From NCBI RefSeq assembly GCF_024648885.1, contig NZ_JANBBF010000009.1, positions 1 through 64,000 of the forward strand: DNA of 64,000 nucleotides, written 5' to 3'. Shown in pieces: positions 1 through 7,726 of the stretch; the first letter of the stretch is position 1, and each line of letters opens with the position of its first letter. The notes below the pieces were generated by a model. It was given only the letters and a program-made list of their open reading frames with translations, was not told where the DNA came from and did not search any database. A program made the position numbers and the translations under genes. Source of the stretch: Prauserella salsuginis. Its GTDB lineage: Bacteria; Actinomycetota; Actinomycetes; Mycobacteriales; Pseudonocardiaceae.

Positions 1-231
1 CCGCTGCCAGCGGCGAAACAGCTGGTAGATCGACTGCCAATGCCCATACCGCTCCGGCACGTCCCGCCACGGAGCACCCACCCGCACCCGCCACCGGATC
101 CCATCCAGCAACTGCCGCCGCGTCCACTTCGGCCGACGACCCACCACCGGCCGAGACGGCAACACGCGCTGCAACGCCACCCATTGCCGGTCCGTCAGAT
201 CCTTACGAGCACCGCTCGATACGCTTCCCAT
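1..231 (-). CDS. IS5-family transposase, N-terminal fragment
   Basis: Seventy-seven codons from an ATG at 231 run off the window. The protein begins MGSVSSGARKDLTD and contains a stretch typical of the N-terminal DUF4096 domain of IS4/IS5 transposases: LTDRQWVALQRVLP, then RRQLLDGIRWRVRVGAPWRD and a RYGHWQSIYQLFRRWQ segment. This domain precedes the DDE nuclease, which would lie outside the window. The product would act in cis on its IS ends. The start follows a large hairpin (235-287) that could shield the gene from external transcription. I cannot tell whether the full element is intact. Confidence 0.8.
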   Translation of the reverse strand, partial: MGSVSSGARKDLTDRQWVALQRVLPSRPVVGRRPKWTRRQLLDGIRWRVRVGAPWRDVPERYGHWQSIYQLFRRWQR

Positions 232-328
232 CGAGGTCTCCGGATAGATGTTGATCTTCTTGGTCGTTGATCCATCTACCGGAGACCTCTCCTCTTACCT
301 ACAGCACCCCTCGTTCCTAAACAGCTCC
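1..328 (-). mobile_element. IS5-family insertion sequence, end fragment (continues off the left edge)
   Basis: The right-hand 328 bases are the 5' end of an insertion sequence read on the minus strand: outer end near 328 beginning GGAGCTGTTTAGGAACGAGG, then a non-coding leader, then the transposase start at 231. The bases next to the end, CTAG at 328-331, are a likely target (TA duplication expected for many IS5/IS427-type elements, but only one flank is visible). A strong inverted repeat (arms 235-250 and 273-287, GGTCTCCGG type) lies just before the transposase start and could block read-through transcription. Family assignment rests on the protein fragment. Confidence 0.75.
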
Positions 329-1591
329 TAGCCCGCCGCGCTGCGGCACGGGCAGCACGCCCTCGGGCGCTACGCCGGTGGGCAGTCCCTGCACCAACTT
401 CGGCCGTCGCGGATCGTCCACGTTGTACACGGCGACGAGGTTCGCGCGTTCGAGCGCGACGAACGCGTAGCGGTGCTTGCCGTATGTGGCCACGGCCAGT
501 CCCTCCGGTTCGACGCCCTTGTTCTCGGCGCGGTGCTCCGGGTACTGCCCGTACGAGATGGCGAGTTCCTCCAGGTCGGCGCCCGAGCTGTACACGACGT
601 CGCCGGTGCGGGCGTCGAACGCGGTCCAGGTGCGGGTACCGCCCTCGTAGTCACCTTCGTCGGCGGTCGCGAGGGTGTCGTCGTCGAGCCAGCCGACCGA
701 GTCCGGTTCGCGCGGCCCCGTGACGGTGCCGTCGCGTTCGATCGCGCCGTCCTCGGTGGTGTCGACTCCGCGGACGGTCGCCGTGCCGGCACTGAAGTCG
801 CTGCGCACGTCGCCGCTGTCGAGGTCGACGACCGCGATGTGGTTGTTCTCCTGCAGCGTCACGGCGACCTCGCCGCGCGAGTTGATCGAGACGTACTCGG
901 GCTCGGGGTCGCTCGGCGCGACGTGTGCGAGGCCGGTCAGGTCGGTCTTGCGCACCTGCCAGTCCGCGGGGGAACCGTCGAGGTCGACGATGTCGAGGAA
1001 CCCGGCCGGCTGCTGCGGGATCGCACCGTCGCCCGAGTCCTCGTCGCGCTCGTTCTCGATGGCGACGGCGGCGTGGCGGCCGTCGTGGGAGATGTCGATC
1101 GCATCGGGTTGGCCGCCGAGGTCGTGGCTCGCGACGACGGAACGCGCGTCGATGTCGACGACCTCGAGCACGCCCGACGGTTCCGTGTAGCTCTCCGAGG
1201 TGTTCACGGCGACGAGCGCCAGCCCGCCGACGACGTCGACGGACGTGGGCTCGCCCGGCATGTCGAGGGTGCCCGCCGGTTCGACGGAGTCACGCCGCAC
1301 GAGGTTCGCGAAGCCGATGCGCTCACCGGGCGAATCGGTGTACACCACGGTCCGGCCGTCGGGGGTGACGGCCGAGATCTCGGCCGCGGTCTCCTCATCG
1401 GGCGAGGAGTTCTCGTGGACGGGCATCGTCGCCGTGCGCACGAAGTGCTCACCGGGGTGGGACGGCACGGCTTCAGCGGACCCGGGGTGAGGCGGCCTGT
1501 CGCCGGCGGGGCTCGCCGTGGCGGTCGGCGCCAGCGTGGCCGTAAGCGCCGCGGTGGCCGCACAGGCGAGGAGTCGGTTTTTGTTTCGCAC
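317..1591 (-). CDS. Secreted choice-of-anchor I family (YncE-like beta-propeller) protein, 3' end cut by IS
   Basis: From a GTG at 1591 (VRNKNRLLACAATAALTATL...TATA-SPAG) the product has a Sec signal peptide of about 27 residues and then WD/YVTN-type repeats (SVDVVGGLALVAVN, AIDISHDGRHAAVA, EYVSINSRGEVAVTLQENN, VGWLDDDTLATADEGDYEGG, EPEGLAVATYGKHRYAFVALER). This matches the exported choice-of-anchor I family, whose members are usually considerably longer with a further C-terminal propeller portion. Here the frame enters the IS at 328 and stops after three IS-encoded residues (GAV), so the gene is truncated to 424 residues and is probably inactive. It is divergent from the TetR gene. Function of the family is not established; a phosphatase/phytase-like or cell-surface role is only a guess. 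Confidence 0.75.
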   Translation of the reverse strand: MRNKNRLLACAATAALTATLAPTATASPAGDRPPHPGSAEAVPSHPGEHFVRTATMPVHENSSPDEETAAEISAVTPDGRTVVYTDSPGERIGFANLVRRDSVEPAGTLDMPGEPTSVDVVGGLALVAVNTSESYTEPSGVLEVVDIDARSVVASHDLGGQPDAIDISHDGRHAAVAIENERDEDSGDGAIPQQPAGFLDIVDLDGSPADWQVRKTDLTGLAHVAPSDPEPEYVSINSRGEVAVTLQENNHIAVVDLDSGDVRSDFSAGTATVRGVDTTEDGAIERDGTVTGPREPDSVGWLDDDTLATADEGDYEGGTRTWTAFDARTGDVVYSSGADLEELAISYGQYPEHRAENKGVEPEGLAVATYGKHRYAFVALERANLVAVYNVDDPRRPKLVQGLPTGVAPEGVLPVPQRGGLGAV

Positions 1592-1683
1592 CCGAGCTTT
1601 GTAGCCCGTTCGTGTGTTGCCGGGCTGAACACAACGCGAACGCCGCATACCGATGTCCGTGACCGGGCACCTTGCCCCAAGGG

Positions 1684-1699
1684 GTGAATGGTGGTTCAC
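1684..1699. promoter_or_regulatory. Candidate TetR operator (GTGAA-N6-TTCAC)
   Basis: A perfect 5-bp inverted repeat with a 6-bp centre, GTGAATGGTGGTTCAC, ends 8 bases before the TetR start codon and lies between the divergent truncated anchor-I gene and the TetR/acyl-CoA dehydrogenase pair. Position and symmetry fit an autoregulatory TetR site. Confidence 0.5.
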
Positions 1700-1707
1700 T
1701 ACTTGGC

Positions 1708-2319
1708 ATGGTGTACCGCCGCACCCCGAAGATCCAGGCACGCATGGACTCCCAGCGCGCCGCGATCCTCGACGCGGCCGTGGAGCTGCTGGCCACTCGC
1801 GGATACGCGGGCTGTTCCGTGGCCGCGGTCGCCGACGGTGCGGGCGTCGCCACCGGCAGCGTCTACCGGCACTTCGCCGGCAAGGGCGAACTGGTCGCCG
1901 AACTGTTCCGGCAACTGGTGACGCGGGAGGTCGAGGCCGTCGAACGCGCGGCGCAGCGGCCGGGGTCGGCGGGGGAGCGAGTGGTCGCCGTCGTCGACAC
2001 GTTCGCCGCCCGCGCACTCAAGGCGCCTCGGCTGGCGTACGCGCTGCTCGCCGAGCCGGTCGATGCGCCCGTCGAAGCCGAACGCATCGTGTTCCGCCGC
2101 GCGTTCCGCGACGTCATCGCGGAACGGATCGCCGAGGGCGTGCGCGACGGGACACTGCCACCGCAACAAGCCCAACTCACCGCCGCCGCAGTCGTCGGCG
2201 CCGTCGCCGAGGTCATGATCGGACCGCTGACCTCGGGCGGCGAGGACGCCGTCGGCGAGCTGTCCACGTTCACCCTGCGAGCCCTAGGAGATCGGCGATG
2301 CCAGCAACCCACGACGTGA
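1708..2319 (+). CDS. TetR/AcrR family transcriptional regulator
   Basis: A 203-residue protein starting MVYRRTPKIQARMDSQR. The N-terminal TetR helix-turn-helix is clear: AAILDAAVELLATRGYAGCSVAAVADGAGVATGSVYRHFAGKGELVAELF (split here around residues 17-66). The C-terminal ligand-binding half is not diagnostic. An in-frame upstream start at 1672 exists but would run through the candidate operator, so ATG 1708 is preferred. The 3' end overlaps the acyl-CoA dehydrogenase by 22 bases, making a translationally coupled pair; the regulator most likely controls that gene in response to an acyl-CoA or related lipid. Confidence 0.9.
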   Translation: MVYRRTPKIQARMDSQRAAILDAAVELLATRGYAGCSVAAVADGAGVATGSVYRHFAGKGELVAELFRQLVTREVEAVERAAQRPGSAGERVVAVVDTFAARALKAPRLAYALLAEPVDAPVEAERIVFRRAFRDVIAERIAEGVRDGTLPPQQAQLTAAAVVGAVAEVMIGPLTSGGEDAVGELSTFTLRALGDRRCQQPTT

Positions 2320-3926
2320 CGAACCAGGTGCCGCAACTGACCGGCCACGACGTCGCCGACGACCCGACACTGCTCGCCGCGCTGGAACGCGAGGGAGCCG
2401 ACTGGGCCGCCGACGAGGTGCACGAGCTCGGCACGCTCGCGGGCAGCGAACGCGTGCAGGAGTGGGGCAGGCTGACGAACGAGAACCCGCCGGTGCTGCG
2501 CACCCACGACCGCGTGGGCCATCGGATCGACGAGGTGGAGTTCCACCCGCACTGGCACGACCTGATGGACGTGGCCGTGTCGCACGGGCTGCACGCGACG
2601 CCGTGGCGGGACTCGCGGTCCGGCGCGCACGTGGCGCGCGCGGCGAAGTTCTACGTGTGGAGCCAGAACGAGGCCGGCCACACGTGCCCGATCTCGATGA
2701 CGTACTCGGCGGTGCCGACGCTGCGGCACAGCCCGCAGCTCGCCGATGTCTACGAACCGCTGCTCGCGGCCCGCGAGTACGACTACGGCCTGCGCGTGCC
2801 GACGGGCAAGCGTGGCCTCATCGCGGGTATGTCGATGACGGAGAAGCAGGGCGGCTCGGACGTGCGCGCCAACACGACGACCGCGACCCCGGCAACCGAC
2901 GGCACCTACACGCTGACGGGCCACAAGTGGTTCACGTCGGCGCCGATGTCGGACGTGTTCCTGACACTCGCGCAGGCACCGGGCGGGCTGTCGTGCTTCC
3001 TGCTGCCGCGCGTACTGCCGGACGGTTCGCGCAACGCCATCCATCTGCAGCGGCTCAAGGACAAACTGGGCAACAAGTCGAACGCGTCGGCCGAGATCGA
3101 GTACGACGGGGCGGTCGGCTGGCTCGTCGGCGAGGAAGGCCGCGGGGTCCGCACCATCATCGAGATGGTGTCGAACACGCGGCTGGACTGTGTCATCGGC
3201 GGGGCCGCGGGGATGCGCTACGGCACGGTGCGGGCGGCGCACCACGCGCGGCACCGGTCGACGTTCGGCACCCGGCTGGCCGACCACCCGGCGATGGCGA
3301 ACGTGCTGGCGGACCTGGCCGTCGAATCCGAGGCGGCGACGCTGGTGGCGATGCGACTGGCCGGTGCGAGCGACCGCGCGGCAGCCGACGACGGCGAGGC
3401 CGCCTTCCGGCGGTTGGCACTGGCGGTGACGAAGTACTGGGTGTGCAAGCGCGCGCCCGCGCACGCGGCTGAGGCGCTGGAATGCCTCGGCGGCAACGGT
3501 TATGTCGAGGAATCGGGCATGCCGCGACTGTTTCGCGAATCGCCGTTGTCGTCGATCTGGGAGGGTTCGGGCAACGTGGCGGCACTGGACACGTTGCGCG
3601 CCATGGCGAAACAGCCGGACTCGGTGGAGGCGCTGATGGCCGAACTCGACGCGGCGTCCGGTGTGGATGGACGCCTGGACGAGGCGATCGCCGGAGTGCG
3701 CAAGGAGCTCGCCGACCTGTCCGATGTGGAGTACCGCGCGCGCAGGCTCGTGGAGCGGCTCGCGCTGGTGTTGCAGGGGTCGCTGCTGGTGCGACACGGC
3801 GACGAGGCGGTGGCGGACGCGTTCTGCGCGTCACGCCTGGCCGGCGGCTGGGGCGCGGCGTTCGGCACCCTGCCGACCGGCGTCGACACGACTCGCATCC
3901 TCAGCCGCATCACCCCGACCGAGTGA
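2298..3926 (+). CDS. AidB-like acyl-CoA dehydrogenase family protein
   Basis: A 542-residue flavoprotein beginning MPATHDVTNQVPQLTGHDVADD, preceded by GGAG. The sequence order matches the AidB branch of acyl-CoA dehydrogenases: long N-terminal domain with WRDSRSGAHVARAAKFYVWSQ, the MTEKQGGSDVRANTT loop, a beta-barrel strand (LTGHKWFTSAPMSDVFL), and the C-terminal ECLGGNGYVEESGMPRLFRE followed by SSIWEGSGNVAALD. The length is close to E. coli AidB (about 540). AidB binds DNA and FAD; most actinobacterial relatives are of unknown substrate. It overlaps and is probably controlled by the preceding TetR gene. A strong terminator follows. Confidence 0.88.
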   Translation: MPATHDVTNQVPQLTGHDVADDPTLLAALEREGADWAADEVHELGTLAGSERVQEWGRLTNENPPVLRTHDRVGHRIDEVEFHPHWHDLMDVAVSHGLHATPWRDSRSGAHVARAAKFYVWSQNEAGHTCPISMTYSAVPTLRHSPQLADVYEPLLAAREYDYGLRVPTGKRGLIAGMSMTEKQGGSDVRANTTTATPATDGTYTLTGHKWFTSAPMSDVFLTLAQAPGGLSCFLLPRVLPDGSRNAIHLQRLKDKLGNKSNASAEIEYDGAVGWLVGEEGRGVRTIIEMVSNTRLDCVIGGAAGMRYGTVRAAHHARHRSTFGTRLADHPAMANVLADLAVESEAATLVAMRLAGASDRAAADDGEAAFRRLALAVTKYWVCKRAPAHAAEALECLGGNGYVEESGMPRLFRESPLSSIWEGSGNVAALDTLRAMAKQPDSVEALMAELDAASGVDGRLDEAIAGVRKELADLSDVEYRARRLVERLALVLQGSLLVRHGDEAVADAFCASRLAGGWGAAFGTLPTGVDTTRILSRITPTE

Positions 3927-3949
3927 CCACCCATCCGAGTGAGGCCCTC

Positions 3950-4005
3950 GTGCCCCCAAGGGCACTTTGGTGGCGTTGAGAGCCCCCAAGGTGCCCTTGG
4001 GGGCT
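3950..4005. terminator. Double hairpin terminator (repeat family A)
   Basis: Two adjacent hairpins: GTGCCC-CCAA-GGGCAC followed by TTT (3950-3968), and a perfect 11-bp stem AGCCCCCAAGG-TGC-CCTTGGGGGCT (3981-4005). They sit between the convergent acyl-CoA dehydrogenase and CAP-domain genes and can stop transcription from both sides. The second hairpin recurs elsewhere in the window (49582-49621, 48709-48728). Confidence 0.8.
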
Positions 4006-4031
4006 TTGCCCGCCCCACGGCCCGGCAACCG

Positions 4032-4835
4032 TCAGTAGCCCAGGTCGAGAGTCCAGTACCAGCCGTCCTCGTTGAGGCCGATGCCGAGGGAGGTGACGTC
4101 GCAGTCGGTCATGTTGGCCCGGTGGGCGTCCTGGCTCATCCAGTTGTCGACGACGGCGCGCGCGGACGTGACGCCCATGGCGAGGTTCTCGGCCGCCGGG
4201 TCGTCGTAGCCGTGCGATTCGACGCGGTCCTCGAACGAGGTGCCGTCGGACGATTCGTGTGACAACCGGCCCTGCTGGGACATGTCGTCGCTGTGCGCCT
4301 GCGCGGACTCGTCGAGCGACGAGGCGAGGCGAGCGGCCGGGCAGCCCGCGAGCTTGCGTTCCTCGTTGACGTACCGCGCGAGCTCTTCGACCAGCCGTCC
4401 GCTGCGGTCCTCCTCGGTGGTCGTGGGTGAGGCGGGCGACGTCGTGGTGTCCGATGTCGAGGTCTGCGGGCTGGTGGTCGGTGTGGTCGAGACGTCGGGT
4501 GCGCCGCTGGTTTCCGGCGAGGCCGACGTCGTGGTGGGCGGTGCGGGTTCGGCGCTGGTCGTGGTGGGAGCGTCGCCGGGCAGCGAGACCGACGACGTCG
4601 TGGGCGCGGGGGTCGCGGATGCTTCGGCGCCCGGCCCGCCAGGCTGGCCCGCCGGACCGGCTAGCGGCGGTTCGGACGACTGCCGTTCCAGACCACTGGC
4701 GGTTCCTGCGATCTGCGCGGTGTCGGCGGAGTCGGTGTCGGGCCACAGCAGGTGGCCGCCCACCGCGCCCGCGACGCCGACGAGCACGCTGAGCGTCACC
4801 AGCGCGGCGCGGGATCGGGAGGTCGGGGTAGCCAC
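4032..4835 (-). CDS. CAP (SCP/PR-1) domain secreted or membrane-anchored protein
   Basis: From GTG 4835 the 267-residue protein starts VATPTSRSRAALVTLSVLVG with a hydrophobic signal/anchor helix, then a long Thr/Ser/Pro-rich low-complexity linker (about residues 45-140), then a C-terminal CAP domain: LARYVNEERKLAGCPA, LDESAQAHSDDMSQQGRLSH, AENLAMGV, WMSQDAHRANMTDCDVTSLGIG, WYWTLDLGY. The His and Glu residues of the CAP cavity are present. Bacterial CAP proteins of this architecture are exported; their role is largely unknown. A TTG seven codons upstream is a possible alternative start. Confidence 0.85.
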   Translation of the reverse strand: MATPTSRSRAALVTLSVLVGVAGAVGGHLLWPDTDSADTAQIAGTASGLERQSSEPPLAGPAGQPGGPGAEASATPAPTTSSVSLPGDAPTTTSAEPAPPTTTSASPETSGAPDVSTTPTTSPQTSTSDTTTSPASPTTTEEDRSGRLVEELARYVNEERKLAGCPAARLASSLDESAQAHSDDMSQQGRLSHESSDGTSFEDRVESHGYDDPAAENLAMGVTSARAVVDNWMSQDAHRANMTDCDVTSLGIGLNEDGWYWTLDLGY

Positions 4836-4953
4836 GACCGGGCAAGCTACCACCAACGGGTGACTTATCGAACCGTTCTGTGAGACGGATCAGTCACGCG
4901 TCCGCACGCCGTCGCATTTGTCCGCGGATCGAGCTCGAACGTGGTCTCGACCT

Positions 4954-5535
4954 TCAGCGCGCGGTGTCGACCCGGTCGAAGTTGCGGTACGCGCGGCTGG
5001 GCGTGGGGCCGCGCTGGCCCTGATACTTGGAGCCTGCCTCGCTGGAACCGTAGGGGTGCTCGGCGGAGCTGGTGAGCCGGAACAGGCACAGCTGGCCGAT
5101 CTTCATGCCAGGCCACAACGTGATCGGCAGGTTGGCGACGTTCGACAGTTCGAGCGTGATGTGCCCGTCGAACCCGGGGTCGATGAACCCGGCGGTCGAG
5201 TGCGTCAGCAGGCCGAGCCTGCCGAGCGACGATTTGCCTTCGAGCCGGCCGGCGAGGTCGTCGGGCAGGCTGAAGATCTCGAACGTCGATCCGAGCACGA
5301 ACTCGCCGGGGTGCAGCACGAACGCCTCGCCGTCGGTCTTCTCGACGAGCGAGGTGAGCTCGTCCTGCTGCAACGACGGGTCGATGTGCGTGTACTTCGT
5401 GTTGTCGAAGACACGGAAGAACCGGTCGAGGCGCACGTCGATGCTCGACGGCTGGAGCATCTGCGGCCCGTACGGGTCGACGGCGAGTCGGCCTGCGTCG
5501 AGCTCCTTGCGGAGGTCGCGGTCACTGAGCAGCAC
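4954..5535 (-). CDS. dcd: dCTP deaminase (dUMP-forming type likely)
   Basis: A 193-residue protein, the usual length for Dcd. It contains the family motifs [33 protein letters not shown], the signature [21 protein letters not shown] with the catalytic Glu in [33 protein letters not shown] and the C-terminal [15 protein letters not shown]. The enzyme deaminates dCTP to dUTP; actinobacterial homologues such as the M. tuberculosis enzyme are bifunctional and release dUMP directly, feeding thymidylate synthesis. The cytosolic homotrimer is expected. It follows the MpaB-type gene on the same strand with a 24-base gap, but the functional link is unclear. Confidence 0.95.
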   Translation of the reverse strand: MLLSDRDLRKELDAGRLAVDPYGPQMLQPSSIDVRLDRFFRVFDNTKYTHIDPSLQQDELTSLVEKTDGEAFVLHPGEFVLGSTFEIFSLPDDLAGRLEGKSSLGRLGLLTHSTAGFIDPGFDGHITLELSNVANLPITLWPGMKIGQLCLFRLTSSAEHPYGSSEAGSKYQGQRGPTPSRAYRNFDRVDTAR

Positions 5536-5559
5536 GGACCCACCCTATCGCCGCGGGGT

Positions 5560-6789
5560 TCAGGCCGCGGTCCGCATGTGCCGTGCGTAGGTGCGGTCGA
5601 TGCGGAACAGGGAGCCGAGCCTGCGCTGGTACTGCCTGCGCCCGAGCTCGCCGATGCGTTCTGCCGCGACTGTCGCGCCTGGTACGGCGCGTCGCACACT
5701 CTCGGCCGCGAAGTTGACGGCCGCACCGGCCAGCACTGCGCCCTGCGCGACGGGGTCGTTCGGCAGACCGAGGAAGTCGGCGTTGTCCTTGCCGAGCACG
5801 AGCCTGCTGACCGAGCCGTGTAGCCGCACCGACGTGTGTGCGAGCACCTTGCCGAGGGCGCCGCGGCCCTGGCCGACGCCTTCGTGTGCGGCGAGCAGCG
5901 CGGCGGCGAGGCGTTTCGAGTCGTCGTCGGGGATGAATTCGCTGGTGGCGAGTAGCCAGAGCAGGCGCCAGGAGTCGTCCTCGGTGGCGGGGAGGAGTCC
6001 GTCGGTGATGCCCATGAGCCAGCCGATGTAGCGCCACAGATGGTGGATGTCGGCACGTTCGTCGTCGGTGTAGCGGACGCCGAGCAGCTGCATGCCCAGT
6101 ACGTAGACCAGCGAGAACAGCAGGAGCGTGCCGACGGTCTGGATCTGGTTGATGGGCCGGTCCCAGGCGCCGTAGTCCCAGTCGGGGCGGCGGTTCATGG
6201 CGGCGCGGACGTGCGCGTGGACGAGGCGGACGCGCAGCACGGCGGCGTAGCCGTGTTCGTGGGTGCGCAGCGCACCGGGCGTCGTGACGTCGAGCCACCA
6301 GTGCGTGGTCTCGACGAGCCTCTTCGGGGCCATGTCCTCGATGAGGGCGCCGGTGCCGACCAGGGGTTTCGTCGCCCTGGACGACAGGTAGCCGCCCATC
6401 AGGGCCATGTCGCCGAGGGGGAACAGGCCGAGCAGGCCGGTGCGGACGATGGCGCGGGCACCCGCGTCGAGGCGAGCGTGGTCGACCCAGTACGGCGTGG
6501 CTTCCGTGTGGCGGAAGAACGCGTCGAGCTCGGCGGGCGCGTCGGGTACGGCGTCGATGCCGTCGGCGAGCGCACGCTCGAAGAGGGCGCGGCCCTCACC
6601 GTCCGGGAGGCGTTCGATCAGGGCGACGAGGTCGTCGGCGAGCGGATCGGCCGTCTGGGCGTACTCGCGAAGGGCGTCGAGCTGACGCCGGGTGCCGCGC
6701 ACATCACCGGGTGCATACAGCAGCGTGGCCAGGCGAAACCCACCGGTGCGCAGGAAGTCGGGCTCGGGCAGCCGTTGGTCGCCACTCAT
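5560..6789 (-). CDS. MpaB/latex-clearing-type oxygenase (DUF2236) family protein
   Basis: A 409-residue protein with the DUF2236 (mpaB/rubber oxygenase catalytic) fold signature: FRHTEATPYWVDHARLDAGA, LLGLFPLGDMALMGGYLSSRATKPLVGTG (two parts), WWLDVTTPGALRTHEHGYAAVLRVRLVHAHVR, and WDYGAWDRPINQIQTVGTL. In Lcp-type enzymes this region holds haem b, with the His in the VRLVHAHVR segment as the likely ligand; this is by analogy. Family members oxidatively cleave isoprenoids or are uncharacterised. Start ATG 6789 sits just downstream of an 18-bp perfect palindrome (6822-6839), so it is probably repressed by a TetR-type regulator not encoded next door. Confidence 0.82.
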   Translation of the reverse strand: MSGDQRLPEPDFLRTGGFRLATLLYAPGDVRGTRRQLDALREYAQTADPLADDLVALIERLPDGEGRALFERALADGIDAVPDAPAELDAFFRHTEATPYWVDHARLDAGARAIVRTGLLGLFPLGDMALMGGYLSSRATKPLVGTGALIEDMAPKRLVETTHWWLDVTTPGALRTHEHGYAAVLRVRLVHAHVRAAMNRRPDWDYGAWDRPINQIQTVGTLLLFSLVYVLGMQLLGVRYTDDERADIHHLWRYIGWLMGITDGLLPATEDDSWRLLWLLATSEFIPDDDSKRLAAALLAAHEGVGQGRGALGKVLAHTSVRLHGSVSRLVLGKDNADFLGLPNDPVAQGAVLAGAAVNFAAESVRRAVPGATVAAERIGELGRRQYQRRLGSLFRIDRTYARHMRTAA

Positions 6790-6821
6790 CGCATGCTCCT
6801 TCGCACGACCCGTTCAGGTGA

Positions 6822-6839
6822 TGACAACAAGTGTTGTCA
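6822..6839. promoter_or_regulatory. 18-bp perfect palindrome, candidate repressor operator
   Basis: TGACAACAAGTGTTGTCA has 8-bp arms and a 2-bp centre, 33 bases upstream of the MpaB-type start codon. The AACA/TGTT core with TGAC/GTCA ends is typical of TetR operators. No regulator gene is adjacent. Confidence 0.65.
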
Positions 6840-6890
6840 CTCTCCGGGCAGACGTCAAGCAAAGCGGGACTGAAGTTGACCGGGGGTGGG

Positions 6891-6919
6891 GGTGACGAGC
6901 CGCGCGGACGTTGTAAGAT
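6891..6919 (+). promoter_or_regulatory. Promoter of tRNA-Gly
   Basis: GGTGAC at 6891-6896 and TAAGAT at 6914-6919 are separated by 17 bp and end 13 bases before the mature tRNA 5' end, a good sigma-70/HrdB-type arrangement. Confidence 0.5.
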
Positions 6920-6932
6920 CGGTCGGCAGCAG

Positions 6933-7006
6933 GCGGATGTAGTTCAATGGTAGAACATCAGCTTCCCAAGCTGAGAACGCGGGTTCGATTCCCGTCATCC
7001 GCTCCA
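6933..7006 (+). tRNA. tRNA-Gly (anticodon CCC)
   Basis: Cloverleaf: acceptor GCGGATG (6933-6939) pairs with CATCCGC (6996-7002), discriminator T7003 and encoded CCA (7004-7006). The D arm contains AGTTCAATGGTAGA. The anticodon stem TCAGC/GCTGA encloses the loop TTCCCAA, anticodon CCC at 6965-6967. The T loop GGTTCGATTCC is canonical. The 3' half is the attachment site of the integrated elements that follow, since 6963-7059 is repeated at 11498-11594. Confidence 0.96.
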
Positions 7007-7059
7007 ACCGCGAAGGCCCAGGTCAGAAGCCATCCACTTCGGACCTGGGCCTTCGTCGT
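6963..7059. repeat. attL-like direct repeat: tRNA-Gly 3' half plus terminator
   Basis: These 97 bases recur at 11498-11594 with two mismatches; the first 47 are identical. The repeat covers anticodon loop to CCA and a downstream hairpin (AAGGCCCAGGTC ... GACCTGGGCCTT) that would terminate the tRNA transcript. Such a direct repeat across a tRNA 3' end is the classic footprint of a tyrosine-recombinase element. Confidence 0.85.
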
Positions 7060-7079
7060 TTCTTGATCGACTCGACTCG

Positions 7080-7100
7080 CGGGCCATTAGTGGGCCATTA
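7080..7100. repeat. Paired TAATGGCCC boxes near the left attachment site
   Basis: Read on the minus strand, two TAATGGCCC boxes 11 bases apart overlap the integrase stop codon. A copy with one mismatch lies at 11392-11412, inside the other end of the element. Candidate arm-type integrase or excisionase sites. Confidence 0.5.
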
Positions 7101-7289
7101 GCCGACAGGAGCGGGCTGCCCGGCCTCGCCGTCGCCGGGCTCATCACCGTCATCGTCGGCCGACTCAGAGCTAGCACCAGAGCCCTTGCGGTGCTTCTCC
7201 ACGAGGGCCGAGAGCTGATCGGCGATCCGCTGGCCGGCCTCATCCGTAGCCCGCTGATAGATCAGTGCCGCCCGCATGTCGTCATGGCC
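7098..7289 (-). pseudogene. Tyrosine integrase, C-terminal relic 1
   Basis: Reading the minus strand gives GHDDMRAALIYQRATDEAGQ then RIADQLSALVEKHRKG and an acidic tail ending at TAA 7098-7100. GHxxMRAALIYQRAT is the conserved end of actinomycete phage/ICE tyrosine recombinases and includes the region just before the catalytic Tyr (IYQ). Everything upstream of the Gly-His at about 7289 is missing: the frame breaks directly into an unrelated coding fragment of opposite strand. The relic lies immediately inside the tRNA attachment site, where an integrase gene is expected. Confidence 0.8.
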
Positions 7290-7291
7290 CC

Positions 7292-7513
7292 GTCACGTGG
7301 CTGTATCGCATTCACGACCAGCAGACCCAGAAGACCGACACGTCCAGGCTGCACAGCCAGACCGGCCGACAGATCGCGTTGCAGCGTATCCACGCCCTGT
7401 CCCGGGTCGGCCTAAACCTCAACGGCCAGCCGGTACCGCGCCGCGACTTCGACCTCGACATCGGCGAAGCCGCCAAGTACAACGTCGCACCCGGCACAAC
7501 CTGGTGGCGTTAA
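7292..7513 (+). pseudogene. C-terminal fragment of an unidentified integrative-element protein
   Basis: An open frame with no convincing start begins at the junction with the integrase relic and reads VTWLYRIHDQQTQKTDTSRL, then HSQTGRQIALQRIHALSRVG, LNLNGQPVPRRDFDLDIGEA and ends VAPGTTWWR-stop. It looks like the tail of a larger protein, plausibly a replication or transfer protein of an actinomycete integrative conjugative element, but I do not recognise the family with certainty. The fusion point suggests that most of the element was lost by an internal deletion between the integrase and this gene. Confidence 0.5.
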
Positions 7514-7585
7514 CCATCCCTGGCCGTCGCTCAGCTGGGCTCGCGCAATCACTGCTGCTCCGTGCCACGTCGACACTATTGTCCA

Positions 7586-7601
7586 TGAGTAGAACTACTC
7601 A
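7586..7601. promoter_or_regulatory. 16-bp palindrome upstream of the type VII hydrolase operon
   Basis: TGAGTAGAACTACTCA is a perfect palindrome with 7-bp arms, 126 bases before the first gene of the operon. It may be an operator; no regulator is encoded in the island remnant. Confidence 0.4.
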
Positions 7602-7726
7602 CTTTCGGTGCGCGTAGGCGACACCATCGTCGAGAGTGACAACCCCTGACCTTGAACCCGGTCGTTGAATCGTCGCTTACCCGGTGCCACGCTGCGACAG
7701 CACAGCTACGGTGGGAGGGGGCCGCC

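Noticed and set aside
1863-3797. 644-codon minus-strand frame opposite the TetR and acyl-CoA dehydrogenase genes
   Set aside because: Arg/His/Gln-rich translation without family motifs; it mirrors two recognisable plus-strand genes and is a GC-bias shadow.
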